A stretch of 44,773 nt of DNA from a virus: the IMG/VR virus record IMGVR_UViG_3300046747_000272, positions 1-44,773 of that record; one strand, given 5' to 3'. Positions 1 through 6,619 of the stretch are shown here, piece after piece. Position numbers and translations under genes: made by a program. Numbering within the stretch: position 1 is the first letter of the stretch; each line of letters begins with the position of its first letter. The notes below the pieces were generated by a model. It was not told the origin of the DNA and ran no database searches. It saw only the letters and a list, made by a program, of their open reading frames with translations.

Positions 1-54
1 TTCTTGCCCTACTGTAAACCATTTGATACAAAACCTCGGCACTTAGCCACAATG

Positions 55-258
55 TTATACGTTTCGTATCAAAGTAAAGCCCGCTTTACTCTTTGTGATC
101 GAAAAGCAACCAGCCTTTACTACCTCGCCTTCCCGGATCCCGGTCAGCTCCACGAACCGGAGCATGTCCCGGTGGCCAGCCGTGACCGCTTTAGCGGACA
201 GTCGCCCATAGACCAAATCCAGTACATCCCGACTGCGGAACTTGCCAGCTTGGGGCAT
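55..258 (-). CDS. Small hypothetical protein, possible C-terminal half of an excisionase-like HTH protein
   Basis: A 67-residue basic protein of unknown function and the last gene of the leftward unit in this window. Its ATG shares one base with the TGA of the 22-codon frame just upstream (TGATG), so it may be translated by re-initiation. No Shine-Dalgarno sequence is visible. Read together with that upstream frame through a -1 shift, the start would look like an excisionase/MerR-type (HTH_17) wing: a short glycine-lysine turn followed by FRSRDVLDL. Either it is a stand-alone small protein or the distal half of a broken or frameshifted HTH gene. The rightward frame over the same DNA (4-270) looks like a shadow. 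Confidence 0.45.
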   Translation of the reverse strand: MPQAGKFRSRDVLDLVYGRLSAKAVTAGHRDMLRFVELTGIREGEVVKAGCFSITKSKAGFTLIRNV

Positions 259-326
259 CAGCTTGCGTGATGATGTAACGAAGAGACCGAGACCTTCAGG
301 TAGACCGCAGTCTCCTGCACGGTCAT
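258..326 (-). CDS. 22-codon HTH-like leader ORF
   Basis: A very short frame starting at ATG 326, just after the end of the HEFLH gene. The peptide begins MTVQETAVYLKVSVSSL, which closely resembles the first two helices of excisionase-type HTH_17 domains. It stops after 22 residues at a TGA that overlaps the ATG of the next frame by one base. The resemblance is read from sequence; an intact gene would need a -1 frameshift. It could be a sequencing error, a decayed gene or a real recoding site. Confidence 0.35.
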   Translation of the reverse strand: MTVQETAVYLKVSVSSLHHHAS

Positions 327-334
327 GAGGGGGC

Positions 335-694
335 TCACTTCTTCTCCTCCGGGAGCTTCTCCGGGGGGCCGGTCAGAGACCTCAGTCGCGCCTCGAACTC
401 ATGCTCATTGATGAGCCCCGAGGAGGTGGCCATCTGGGTCAGGCCGGAGGTGATGGTGTAGATAGTCTTGTGAGAGAGGTCGAGTCCGTAGCCCACGGAT
501 ATCAAATGGAGGAACTCATGAATGACTGTGTTGAGGGCCGCCCGTCCCGCGACCTCACCATGAATTCCGATGGTGGCCTCATGCTTCAAACTATTGAAGG
601 CGCAGATCCCGTTGGCGGACCCATCGTCGGCCTCGAGTTCTTCCACGAGGCCAAGTGTGAAAACCCAGTCCCCACATGTCCCCATTACAGTCAT
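335..694 (-). CDS. HExxH metallopeptidase-like phage protein (no signal peptide)
   Basis: A 119-residue protein with a zinc-peptidase motif HEFLH at residues 59-63, preceded by hydrophobic residues (NTVI) and followed by a helical GLDLSHKTIYTITSGL stretch. This is the layout of small cytoplasmic phage proteins with an SprT/ImmA-like HExxH core. No signal peptide or membrane segment is visible. The start ATG shares ATGA with the stop of the exported metallopeptidase gene upstream, so the two are translationally coupled. The C-terminus is charged and proline-rich. The zinc-binding fold is well supported by the motif; substrate and role are unknown. It could act on a host regulator or assist lysis with its neighbour. 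Confidence 0.7.
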   Translation of the reverse strand: MTVMGTCGDWVFTLGLVEELEADDGSANGICAFNSLKHEATIGIHGEVAGRAALNTVIHEFLHLISVGYGLDLSHKTIYTITSGLTQMATSSGLINEHEFEARLRSLTGPPEKLPEEKK

Positions 695-1173
695 CCGCCA
701 CAGACCTTGAACTCAACAATCGTGGCCCATCTGTTATCCCTGTAGCAGGGGGCATAGCTGTGGTCGTGGCCCATCACGTGGCACACCTCGTGAGCAAAGA
801 TGCCCGCCGAAGTGTGTCCCTCCCAGCAGGGCCGCGCAGCGATAATCATGATTTGCTGCTCCACCGCTGTGCACCCGAACAAGGTGAAACCCTCGGGGGG
901 CGGGCCGCACGGCGTGCCATCAGGCGGAAGTGCCCCATCCGGATAGATGATGAGAATGGCGCTCTGGAATCTGATGAGTAGCTCTAGCTGCTCTAGAGGC
1001 CCAAGGAGGGCCATAGTGGCGGTGGTCCAGCTATCAACCTCTTCCGGGGTAGACCTGTGGCCGGGGTCGAAGACCTTGAGACCATTGGCAGTGACATAGT
1101 CTGGGTCGGGCGGAGCCTCGGAGACTGGGGCGGATTGGGCGAGGGCGAGGCCTAGAGCTAGGGCGTACAACAT
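691..1173 (-). CDS. Exported metzincin-like zinc metallopeptidase
   Basis: A 160-residue protein with an N-terminal hydrophobic leader (about residues 1-18, ending near AQSAPVSEA) that looks like a cleavable signal peptide. Residues 128-138 read HEVCHVMGHDH, an exact match to the metzincin consensus HExxHxxGxxH: H128, H132 and H138 would bind zinc and E129 would be catalytic. Several cysteines (C89, C101, C116, C131, C143, C158) suggest disulfides in an exported protein. It lies downstream of a 49-residue membrane protein and upstream of another HExxH gene. Its ribosome binding site and start codon lie inside a perfect inverted repeat (1172-1193). A role in lysis, surface degradation or defence against host proteins is inferred, not shown. 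Exported metzincins are unusual in phages. Confidence 0.75.
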   Translation of the reverse strand: MLYALALGLALAQSAPVSEAPPDPDYVTANGLKVFDPGHRSTPEEVDSWTTATMALLGPLEQLELLIRFQSAILIIYPDGALPPDGTPCGPPPEGFTLFGCTAVEQQIMIIAARPCWEGHTSAGIFAHEVCHVMGHDHSYAPCYRDNRWATIVEFKVCGG

Positions 1174-1193
1174 AACTACTCCTGAGTAGTTAT
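1172..1193 (-). promoter_or_regulatory. Perfect inverted repeat covering RBS and start of the metallopeptidase gene
   Basis: Ten-base arms (ATAACTACTC / GAGTAGTTAT) are separated by only two bases. On the leftward mRNA the repeat begins five bases after the stop codon of the small membrane-protein gene. It contains the AGGAG Shine-Dalgarno sequence, and its end includes the first two bases of the AUG. As RNA it would fold with a loop of about four bases and hide both signals. As DNA it could be a dimer-binding operator. Either way it points to dedicated control of this gene. Confidence 0.65.
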
Positions 1194-1197
1194 TACT

Positions 1198-1347
1198 CTA
1201 GCCAAGACGCTCCGGTTTGACAAGGGCGAACAGGACCATGTTCAGGATGGCTATGAACGCAAACATGGCCCCTATAATCGGGCGGTTAGAGGCGAAGGCC
1301 GCCGAGGAAACGAGGGTGCAGATGGATGCGGCTAGGAAGCGGGTCAT
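1198..1347 (-). CDS. 49-residue membrane protein, holin-like candidate
   Basis: The ATG shares ATGA with the stop of the DUF3310 gene; the frame ends at TAG 1200-1198. The protein has a hydrophobic N-terminus resembling a signal sequence (FLAASICTLVSSAAFA) and a second hydrophobic helix (GAMFAFIAILNMVLFALV), with basic residues at both ends. It directly precedes an exported metallopeptidase gene. The size, two hydrophobic segments and position fit a small holin or pinholin, but this is inference from layout. No holin family is recognised. Confidence 0.55.
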   Translation of the reverse strand: MTRFLAASICTLVSSAAFASNRPIIGAMFAFIAILNMVLFALVKPERLG

Positions 1348-1766
1348 TTGGCACCCCCGAGGAGTTCGAGTTTCTTATTCAGGAACTGGATGGCTTTTTT
1401 GATGTCAGTTGCGGCGTCGCCTTTGCGGCCGGCGCGAGCGAGATACTTCACTGCCGACCCGAGGAAGTAATCAAGCTGCCAGTCTGCGATCGCCGACCAG
1501 GGCTCGATCTTTCGCCCCTCCAGATAATGCGGCGGGCGATACACGGTGTCCGGGTAGACATCATCCACCACCGGCATCTCGACCTCGGGCAGGAAACTCT
1601 CTCGCTTCTTCTTTCCCATCTCTGCCGCCTTCCGATGTTGTGCTTCATCAACTTTGGGGTTGCCGATACGTGGGGTCCAGGTCACCCCATCGGATGACCA
1701 ACGGTTGTTTTCCTCGTCGATGAACGCCCGGCTGGACTCGTCATAGCGATAGAAGGTTGCGTTCAT
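1344..1766 (-). CDS. DUF3310 family protein
   Basis: A 140-residue protein whose C-terminal half carries the DUF3310 signature common in phage replication regions: RPPHYLEGRKIEPW, then LDYFLGSAVKYLARAGRKGD, then a DIKKAIQFLNKKL helix. The family is often annotated as a nucleotide kinase-like protein, but its function is not established. The first 75 residues are an unrelated, mostly polar extension. A strong AGGAGG precedes the ATG, which also overlaps the stop of the methylase gene by four bases (ATGA). Family assignment is firm; role uncertain. Confidence 0.85.
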   Translation of the reverse strand: MNATFYRYDESSRAFIDEENNRWSSDGVTWTPRIGNPKVDEAQHRKAAEMGKKKRESFLPEVEMPVVDDVYPDTVYRPPHYLEGRKIEPWSAIADWQLDYFLGSAVKYLARAGRKGDAATDIKKAIQFLNKKLELLGGAK

Positions 1767-2239
1767 GCGGCCCTCCTGTGGATGCGAAGGTCCAACTGGC
1801 GGATCCGAGGGCTCACGCCCCAGCCAAAGTGGACAACCATGCAGTCAAAGGGTGCGGAGGTGACTTCGCCCTCATAGCCAGGCGGGGGCTCAAACTGGAG
1901 CCGCCCCCGGAGGAAGTCGACGCGCGCCCCAAGGCAGCGCTCGAACCACGCCATCCCGGTACGCACAGGGAGCAAGAGGGAGAAGACCTGAGCCTCCTCT
2001 AAAGCCGCCATCTCAACCCAGGGCGCGATGTCCCCGAAGGGTGGGTTGCACCAAACCCGCCTCCCCACGATGTCCTGCTTGAGCCCATCCTGCTCCGCGG
2101 TGAAGTAGGCGGGGCACTTGGTGTTGTGCTCCGCCGCCGCCAGGTCGATTTCGTAGTGATGAGCGCGGTCGAAGTAGTCGAAGACGTACTGGGGGCTTCC
2201 CCAGCAATCCAAGCGGCTGCCCTCGTAGCGCTTCGACAT
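1763..2239 (-). CDS. Phage N6-adenine DNA methyltransferase (Dam family)
   Basis: A 158-residue protein matching the compact phage N6-adenine methyltransferase family. It has W-G-S-P-Q-Y-V-F near the N-terminus, EIDLAAAEHN-like residues at about 30-40 (SAM side), and catalytic WCNPPFG at residues 63-69 (NPPF, the motif IV form of amino-methyltransferases). The start at 2239 is preferred over the upstream ATG at 2272 because its ATG shares one base with the ligase stop (TGATG), a coupling seen elsewhere in this unit. It would methylate phage and perhaps host DNA, possibly for restriction avoidance. No cognate nuclease is nearby, so it appears to be an orphan enzyme. Confidence 0.85.
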   Translation of the reverse strand: MSKRYEGSRLDCWGSPQYVFDYFDRAHHYEIDLAAAEHNTKCPAYFTAEQDGLKQDIVGRRVWCNPPFGDIAPWVEMAALEEAQVFSLLLPVRTGMAWFERCLGARVDFLRGRLQFEPPPGYEGEVTSAPFDCMVVHFGWGVSPRIRQLDLRIHRRAA

Positions 2240-3135
2240 CACAACACCAGCCCCAACTCTTTTTTGTACCACTCAGGCACACCCCGGCTGATGCCCCGGG
2301 CGATGTCCTTCCAGAAGTGTTCAAAGAGTTCGTTCGCGATTTGATCTTTGCATTCCTCTTGGATGTCTTGAGCAACGGACTTAAGTAGGAGGCCGATGTC
2401 TTTGGGGGTCTCAGTGAGTTGCCCAGCCTCGCGAAGTCTCTGAATGGCCTTTCGTCGGCGGGGCTCGGTGCCGTACCTGGCCACCAGCATCTCCACCACG
2501 TCGGCCTTGTTTGGGTTGTTCTTCCGCCACTCGACCCCGTGGACCTCTTTGAACTCCTCACTCACGACTTTAGCTACGGCTAGTTTCCCATCTGGGGTGA
2601 ACTTGTCGTAGTTCTTGATGACCACGCCTTCGATCTTTTGGGCCCCCAGCACCGAGATGTTGTCCAGGTAGCCCTTCAGGGTGTCGATTGAGAGGTCGGG
2701 GCCAAGTCCGCTATAGTAGACAGGCACCACCTCGAGACCCAGCCGAGCTGCCTCGACCTCTTTCTCAGCCCGCTTAAGAAAGCACCCAGGTCCCGTCTCC
2801 ACGTCGAAGAGGATGAAGTTCTTCTGGGGGGTGCGGGCGTATGCCAGCGTGTTGTGTTTGGGCTTCTGAAGGTACTCACCCCGGTAGATCCATCCAGGGA
2901 CTAAGAGGGCTTGGAGGTCTTTGGCCGTCCCGACCCCGAGCGCGAACATCCCGTCTGGCTCAACCACATCGACCTGGACACCCTTGGAGCGGCAATGAAG
3001 CTCACCGTCGATGACCCCGAAGGAGAACTGCGACCCGTCGACCTTCTCTTCAACCAGAACCGGGCCCTCGAGAATGCCAGAAATCACCTTGCTCCCGAGC
3101 GCGAGGACCTTGCTGTAGGAACCCAGCTTCGACAT
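2239..3135 (-). CDS. Nucleotidyltransferase-fold RNA/DNA ligase
   Basis: A 298-residue ATP-dependent ligase resembling phage Rnl2-like RNA ligases. Motif I is EEKVDGSQ with the predicted adenylated lysine K31. Motif III is RGEYL (85-89), IIIa is FILFDV (about 107-112), motif IV is EGVVIK (about 170-175) and motif V contains AVAKVV. The C-terminal 100 residues are helical and lack an obvious OB fold, which favours an RNA ligase over a DNA ligase. GGAGGT lies five to six bases before the ATG. It may repair nicked tRNA after host anticodon nuclease attack or seal nicks in replication; sequence alone does not decide. Confidence 0.85.
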   Translation of the reverse strand: MSKLGSYSKVLALGSKVISGILEGPVLVEEKVDGSQFSFGVIDGELHCRSKGVQVDVVEPDGMFALGVGTAKDLQALLVPGWIYRGEYLQKPKHNTLAYARTPQKNFILFDVETGPGCFLKRAEKEVEAARLGLEVVPVYYSGLGPDLSIDTLKGYLDNISVLGAQKIEGVVIKNYDKFTPDGKLAVAKVVSEEFKEVHGVEWRKNNPNKADVVEMLVARYGTEPRRRKAIQRLREAGQLTETPKDIGLLLKSVAQDIQEECKDQIANELFEHFWKDIARGISRGVPEWYKKELGLVL

Positions 3136-3160
3136 GCTCTACCTCCGACTCTAGGAAACT

Positions 3161-3397
3161 CTAGCCTAGCTCACCACCAATGTCATTCAAATTGATCTCC
3201 ACAGCGTCTAATTTCAGCTCTAGCCATTCTTGAGCCTCTTGGGCCCCAAGGTTCCGGGCTGCCTGGTGCATGGTGCAGAGGGCGAGCCAGAAAGCTCCCT
3301 CGGTTTCTACATCGACGGCTTCCCGGAACCCCTGCAGGCACCGCTCTGCCTCATCTGCAAAAGCTTTGGGGACCCCCATAAACTCACTTAACTTCAT
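3161..3397 (-). CDS. Hypothetical protein, 78 residues
   Basis: A small acidic, mostly helical protein of unknown family (MKLSEFMGVPKAF...). It starts inside the end of the polymerase gene, with AAGGAGG five bases before its ATG, so it is clearly translated from the same message. No motif, signal or membrane segment is visible. Its place between polymerase and ligase suggests an accessory replication role, which is only positional inference. Confidence 0.65.
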   Translation of the reverse strand: MKLSEFMGVPKAFADEAERCLQGFREAVDVETEGAFWLALCTMHQAARNLGAQEAQEWLELKLDAVEINLNDIGGELG

Positions 3398-4643
3398 CTA
3401 GCCCTCCTTCGAGTGAAGAAATCTTACTTTCCACAGGCAACTCCACGGTGTGGCCCCGGTGATCAATCGCTCCTTCCATGTAGTAGTGGAGCAGCTGCTG
3501 AATCCGGTCAGGGTCCGGACTCTCGATGGTGATGGCGTCATGGACTACTGTGAGGACCGTGTCGCAGGGCTCGAGCCGGGCCCACACCGCCAGCAGCGCC
3601 TTGTTCATCCACCACGCCACCGCGGCTTGGTTAGGGAAGTTCCGCGCCAGATTGGGGTTCGGAGGTCCAAAGAATCGGACCCTGCGCCCGCTAAAGGGCT
3701 CGAAGTAGTAGCCACGCCCTCGGCAGTCCTCTTCCTCCTCGAGGCCCCAAGCCTTCACCCGGGGGCAGGTGGAGAAGTATTTGTTCTGCATCGCGGACAC
3801 ATCGCGCACGGTGAGCCCGGGGAAGTCTTTCCGGATGGTCTCGTTGGCCCAGATCTGAGAGTAGGCCGTGTCCGCCCCCGCCCCATAGTTCGACGCCAGG
3901 ATGACTTCCTTGGCCAGCGCCCTGAGCTTGTGCCCCTTCTTGATGTCGGGGTTCTTGAACATCTCGCGCCCGACCATGCTGTAGATGTCGCCCCCCGCCG
4001 CGAACGTGGAGAGCATCGTGGTCTCGCCCGCGAAGAGGGCCACGGTCCGGAGTTCGGCCGCCGCTAGGTCCGCCTCGACAATCCGCTTTCCTGGGGTGGC
4101 TTTGATGAGCTTGCGCATCTCGCCGCTGAGGGTTTGGAGGGGGACCCCGGTGCACGACCACCTGCCAGACAAAGCTGTGTGCGCGCGCCACTCCCCATAG
4201 ACCCGGCTCTCACCCTTCGCTGGCGCCATCCCCCTGACGTACGTGCCCAGAATCTTCGCGTACCCCCGCCACTCCAGGAGCTTCCCGGAGAACTCCTGAC
4301 AGGCTTGGTTGTCGCACTGGAGGTAGATCGTCAGGGCGTCCTCGTCGTAAGAGGGGCTCGCCTTGCCCTGCTCGTTCGGGGGGTTCCACTTCACCGGCTC
4401 CACCTTGAAGTGGTTCTGGTACAGGGTGGCGGTCTGCTTCGGGGAGCCCGGATTGAAGTCTGGCATGCCGAAGAGCTTGGCCCCGCGCTTGATCTGCTCG
4501 GTAGCCTTCTCGAGCTTGGCGGAGTATTCGGTCTCCAGGGCCTGCGCGGCTTCGTGATTCCAGGCGCACCCCGACCGCCTCATGGATTGGGCGATGGCGT
4601 CCAAGGCCTTGAGTTCGGCGTAGAGGCGCTGGCCGGTTGTCAC
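3384..4643 (-). CDS. DNA polymerase family A, polymerase domain only
   Basis: A 419-residue polymerase lacking its own exonuclease. Palm motif A is EADLAAAELR (about residue 186, catalytic Asp). Motif B is the fingers helix with KEVILASNYGAG. Motif C is VVHDAITIE (about residue 365, catalytic Asp). Motif C has Ala where most PolA enzymes have Glu after HD. The GTG start at 4643 is chosen because GTGA overlaps the exonuclease gene stop and AAGGAG lies five bases upstream; the longer frame from 4757 would read through the neighbour. Together with the upstream UDG-like/exonuclease gene it forms one replicative polymerase encoded as two chains, as opposed to the usual single polypeptide. Confidence 0.9.
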   Translation of the reverse strand: MTTGQRLYAELKALDAIAQSMRRSGCAWNHEAAQALETEYSAKLEKATEQIKRGAKLFGMPDFNPGSPKQTATLYQNHFKVEPVKWNPPNEQGKASPSYDEDALTIYLQCDNQACQEFSGKLLEWRGYAKILGTYVRGMAPAKGESRVYGEWRAHTALSGRWSCTGVPLQTLSGEMRKLIKATPGKRIVEADLAAAELRTVALFAGETTMLSTFAAGGDIYSMVGREMFKNPDIKKGHKLRALAKEVILASNYGAGADTAYSQIWANETIRKDFPGLTVRDVSAMQNKYFSTCPRVKAWGLEEEEDCRGRGYYFEPFSGRRVRFFGPPNPNLARNFPNQAAVAWWMNKALLAVWARLEPCDTVLTVVHDAITIESPDPDRIQQLLHYYMEGAIDHRGHTVELPVESKISSLEGGLDEVK

Positions 4644-5833
4644 ACGTACTCCTTCAACCGTTGTTTCATCCGATTCCAAACCATCAAAGTCATGTATGCG
4701 TCGCGCTGACAGTAAATTCGACGCTCCCGCTCCACACCTGGATCCGTAGAGTCCCACATACCTTGCAGGACCCCGGTCTCTTTGTCAGCCTTGAAAGCAG
4801 CCTTGTGGGCTTCAGCGTGGTACTCGGAGGAAACTAGAGCGCCGAGATTCTTTGGGAGCTGGGGGTCAAGGATGCTGGCCGCCAGTAGGGTGTCCTCATA
4901 GTGGGGGGTCAGTGCATAGCCATGGTGGGATAGGACTCCGCGGTCGAAAGCAGAGATGTTCTGTCCGACCATCGTACCGTTACTAAGGATGGCACGAACG
5001 AGAGCATCATCTTCGGCTGAGCATGGGAGCTGTATGCAGCAAGAATCCCGATCAGTTGCAAACCCAATGCACGAGATCTCTGATGTAAGACCAAGACCCC
5101 GGGTCTCAATGTCGACGGATACAACTCCACCAGAAAGGACGGCATCCCTGATTCGTACAAGAACCTGTCCCAGTTCAGGCCCATCGACTACAACCTCCGG
5201 CCACTCGAAGTCACCAAGACGTCCGGTGGCAAGGTACGCCGCGCGCCAAACGTGCGCGCCGAAGACCCCACCGAAGCGCGACCCGTCCGCCTTGAGGATG
5301 AATCCGGGGCCCCATGTCGGGATAACCCTGACTCCGCCCCACTGCCCGTCGAGGGGCGCACCGATCCAATCGTCGAAGTTGCCCAATTTCCCAGACGTCG
5401 CTCTGAAGGCTTCTGCTCCAAGCGATAGGATCCACTTGCGCTGACTTGGCCCGCCTTCGCCATCAGCTTGCTCAGGCGCAACATCTCGGCGAAGCCTCGG
5501 GGCACAACACTCAATGGCGGTCTGGATATCTTTTTTTGGTGTTCCAGGTGGGGGGCGACAACTAATGCTGAAGACATAGGAATACTCCTCTACGCCAGCG
5601 GCGCTTAGGTTCTTTCTGAGTAACTCTGATGCTGGGTGCCGAGTGGGGACCCCGCGTTCATCTTCTGATCGGGACGGCCATCCCTCGACCGCAGTAAGCG
5701 CGGCGCCAGGGACAACCTTTGATGCGACAGGCTTACACGACTTTGACAGGGGGCAGAGTCTGCACAGGGCGTGATTTGCCTCTGCGTCATAGCTTGGCCT
5801 ATCTGCGACCTTAGGCGGCGGACGACGAGCCAC
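4640..5833 (-). CDS. UDG family 4-like domain fused to DnaQ-type 3'-5' exonuclease
   Basis: A 397-residue protein. Residues 1-200 resemble Fe-S uracil-DNA glycosylases: cysteines C24, C27, C92 and C109 follow the Cx2C...Cx16C pattern, and SCRPPPGTPKKDI matches the family 4 loop. The catalytic motifs look degraded: the usual GEAPG is replaced by VEGWPS and the HPS motif by GPG, so glycosylase activity is doubtful. Residues 235-397 form a DEDDy exonuclease: D241 and E243 in DIETRG, D297 in NISAFD, Y374 and D378 in YCQRD. GTG start at 5833 with GGAGG upstream. A UDG-like domain on a phage polymerase is known (SPO1 type); here it is joined to the proofreading half of a split polymerase. Confidence 0.85.
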   Translation of the reverse strand: MARRPPPKVADRPSYDAEANHALCRLCPLSKSCKPVASKVVPGAALTAVEGWPSRSEDERGVPTRHPASELLRKNLSAAGVEEYSYVFSISCRPPPGTPKKDIQTAIECCAPRLRRDVAPEQADGEGGPSQRKWILSLGAEAFRATSGKLGNFDDWIGAPLDGQWGGVRVIPTWGPGFILKADGSRFGGVFGAHVWRAAYLATGRLGDFEWPEVVVDGPELGQVLVRIRDAVLSGGVVSVDIETRGLGLTSEISCIGFATDRDSCCIQLPCSAEDDALVRAILSNGTMVGQNISAFDRGVLSHHGYALTPHYEDTLLAASILDPQLPKNLGALVSSEYHAEAHKAAFKADKETGVLQGMWDSTDPGVERERRIYCQRDAYMTLMVWNRMKQRLKEYV

Positions 5834-6311
5834 AGGCCGCCTCCGGGAAGTTCAGGCACGCAAACTCTCCGTGGTATTCCCGCGCCAATCTGTCGTAAGC
5901 GCGTGCGGCTTCTTCTTCGGTAGCGAAAGCGGCAACTCTGTAGTGCAAGCCATCGACACAGAGTCTAGCTACGTAGGGCCTAGACCTGTTACCACTAACC
6001 TTGTGCACGCCCTTGTACTGCCTAGAGGAGTCCAGACGCTGTACCCGGTTCCTGACATTCTCTGAGAACTTGCATGGCCGGAGATTACAACTTCGGTTGT
6101 CAAGTTTGTTATGGTTGATGTGATCAATATTTGGGGGTACACCACCCAGGATTTCCCGGTGGAGAAGCATGTACTTCCGCCCCATTTGCCTTCGCGCATA
6201 CCCGGTAGATGTGAAGGTCCAGTGGTGCTGGGCCAACGTGTCGTAGTCGTCCCAGTCCACGATGGCGACTTTGCCCTTAGTCAGGAATATATATCGGGGG
6301 ACTTTCTTCAC
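5811..6311 (-). CDS. HNH homing endonuclease with AP2 DNA-binding domain
   Basis: A 166-residue free-standing homing endonuclease. The HNH core is IDHINHNKLDNRSCNLR (about residues 82-98). It is followed by an AP2-type DNA-binding domain from YKGVHK to FATEEEAARAYDRLAREYHG and the family ending NFPEAA. GTG start with GAGGT upstream. The end overlaps the start of the UDG-exonuclease gene by 23 bases, so the element sits immediately before the polymerase genes, a typical target. Two paralogues of the same architecture lie at 32849 and 33956. Confidence 0.9.
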   Translation of the reverse strand: MKKVPRYIFLTKGKVAIVDWDDYDTLAQHHWTFTSTGYARRQMGRKYMLLHREILGGVPPNIDHINHNKLDNRSCNLRPCKFSENVRNRVQRLDSSRQYKGVHKVSGNRSRPYVARLCVDGLHYRVAAFATEEEAARAYDRLAREYHGEFACLNFPEAACGSSSAA

Positions 6312-6319
6312 GTGCTACC

Positions 6320-6463
6320 TCAATCGAAAGTGCGGGGCCTAGGTCTCCATTTATTCCCTGGCAGGGGAGACTCCGCGAATGCCAGGCCAGCTGTTCTCAG
6401 TATTCGCCCCGCTGGAGAACCAACGATCAGTGAGCCTTTTACAGACATGCTCAGGTCCAACAT
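6320..6463 (-). CDS. Small hypothetical ORF, 47 residues
   Basis: The ATG directly follows the TAG of the 50-residue basic protein, and the frame ends nine bases before the HNH gene. The peptide (MLDLSMSVKGSLIVGSPAGR...) has no recognised motif. It could be a real coupled microprotein or the remnant of a polymerase N-terminus displaced by the HNH insertion. Support is only the gap filled and the junction style. Confidence 0.3.
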   Translation of the reverse strand: MLDLSMSVKGSLIVGSPAGRILRTAGLAFAESPLPGNKWRPRPRTFD

Positions 6464-6616
6464 CTAGCGCTTCTTCTTCGGTGGCTTCTTGCCGCCGCTG
6501 CGGCGGGCCTCCGAGAGTGCAATCGCTACAGCTTGCTTCTGCGGGCGGCCCGACGACACCAATTCCTTGATGTTGGTCGAGACCGTCGCCTTGCTTGTGC
6601 CTTTCTTGATTGGCAT
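6464..6616 (-). CDS. Small basic phage protein of the MPIKKG type
   Basis: A 50-residue, lysine- and arginine-rich protein ([19 protein letters not shown], then [17 protein letters not shown] and a KKPPKKKKR-like tail). This pattern is common among small phage-encoded proteins of unknown function next to replication genes. The ATG is three bases after the stop of the SSB candidate gene. The basic tail suggests nucleic-acid binding. It was missed by longer-ORF calls because of its size. Confidence 0.75.
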   Translation of the reverse strand: MPIKKGTSKATVSTNIKELVSSGRPQKQAVAIALSEARRSGGKKPPKKKR

Positions 6617-6619
6617 TGG

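Noticed and set aside
4-270. Rightward 88-codon frame at the left end
   Set aside because: It lies opposite a frame coupled to the leftward operon, has no ribosome site and no protein-like pattern.
2013-2561. Long leftward frame overlapping ligase and methylase
   Set aside because: Low-complexity arginine/serine/proline composition typical of a GC-rich shadow; real genes with clear motifs occupy the other frame.
4134-4709. Long rightward frame opposite the polymerase
   Set aside because: Antisense shadow rich in L, G and R; the polymerase motifs on the other strand are unambiguous.
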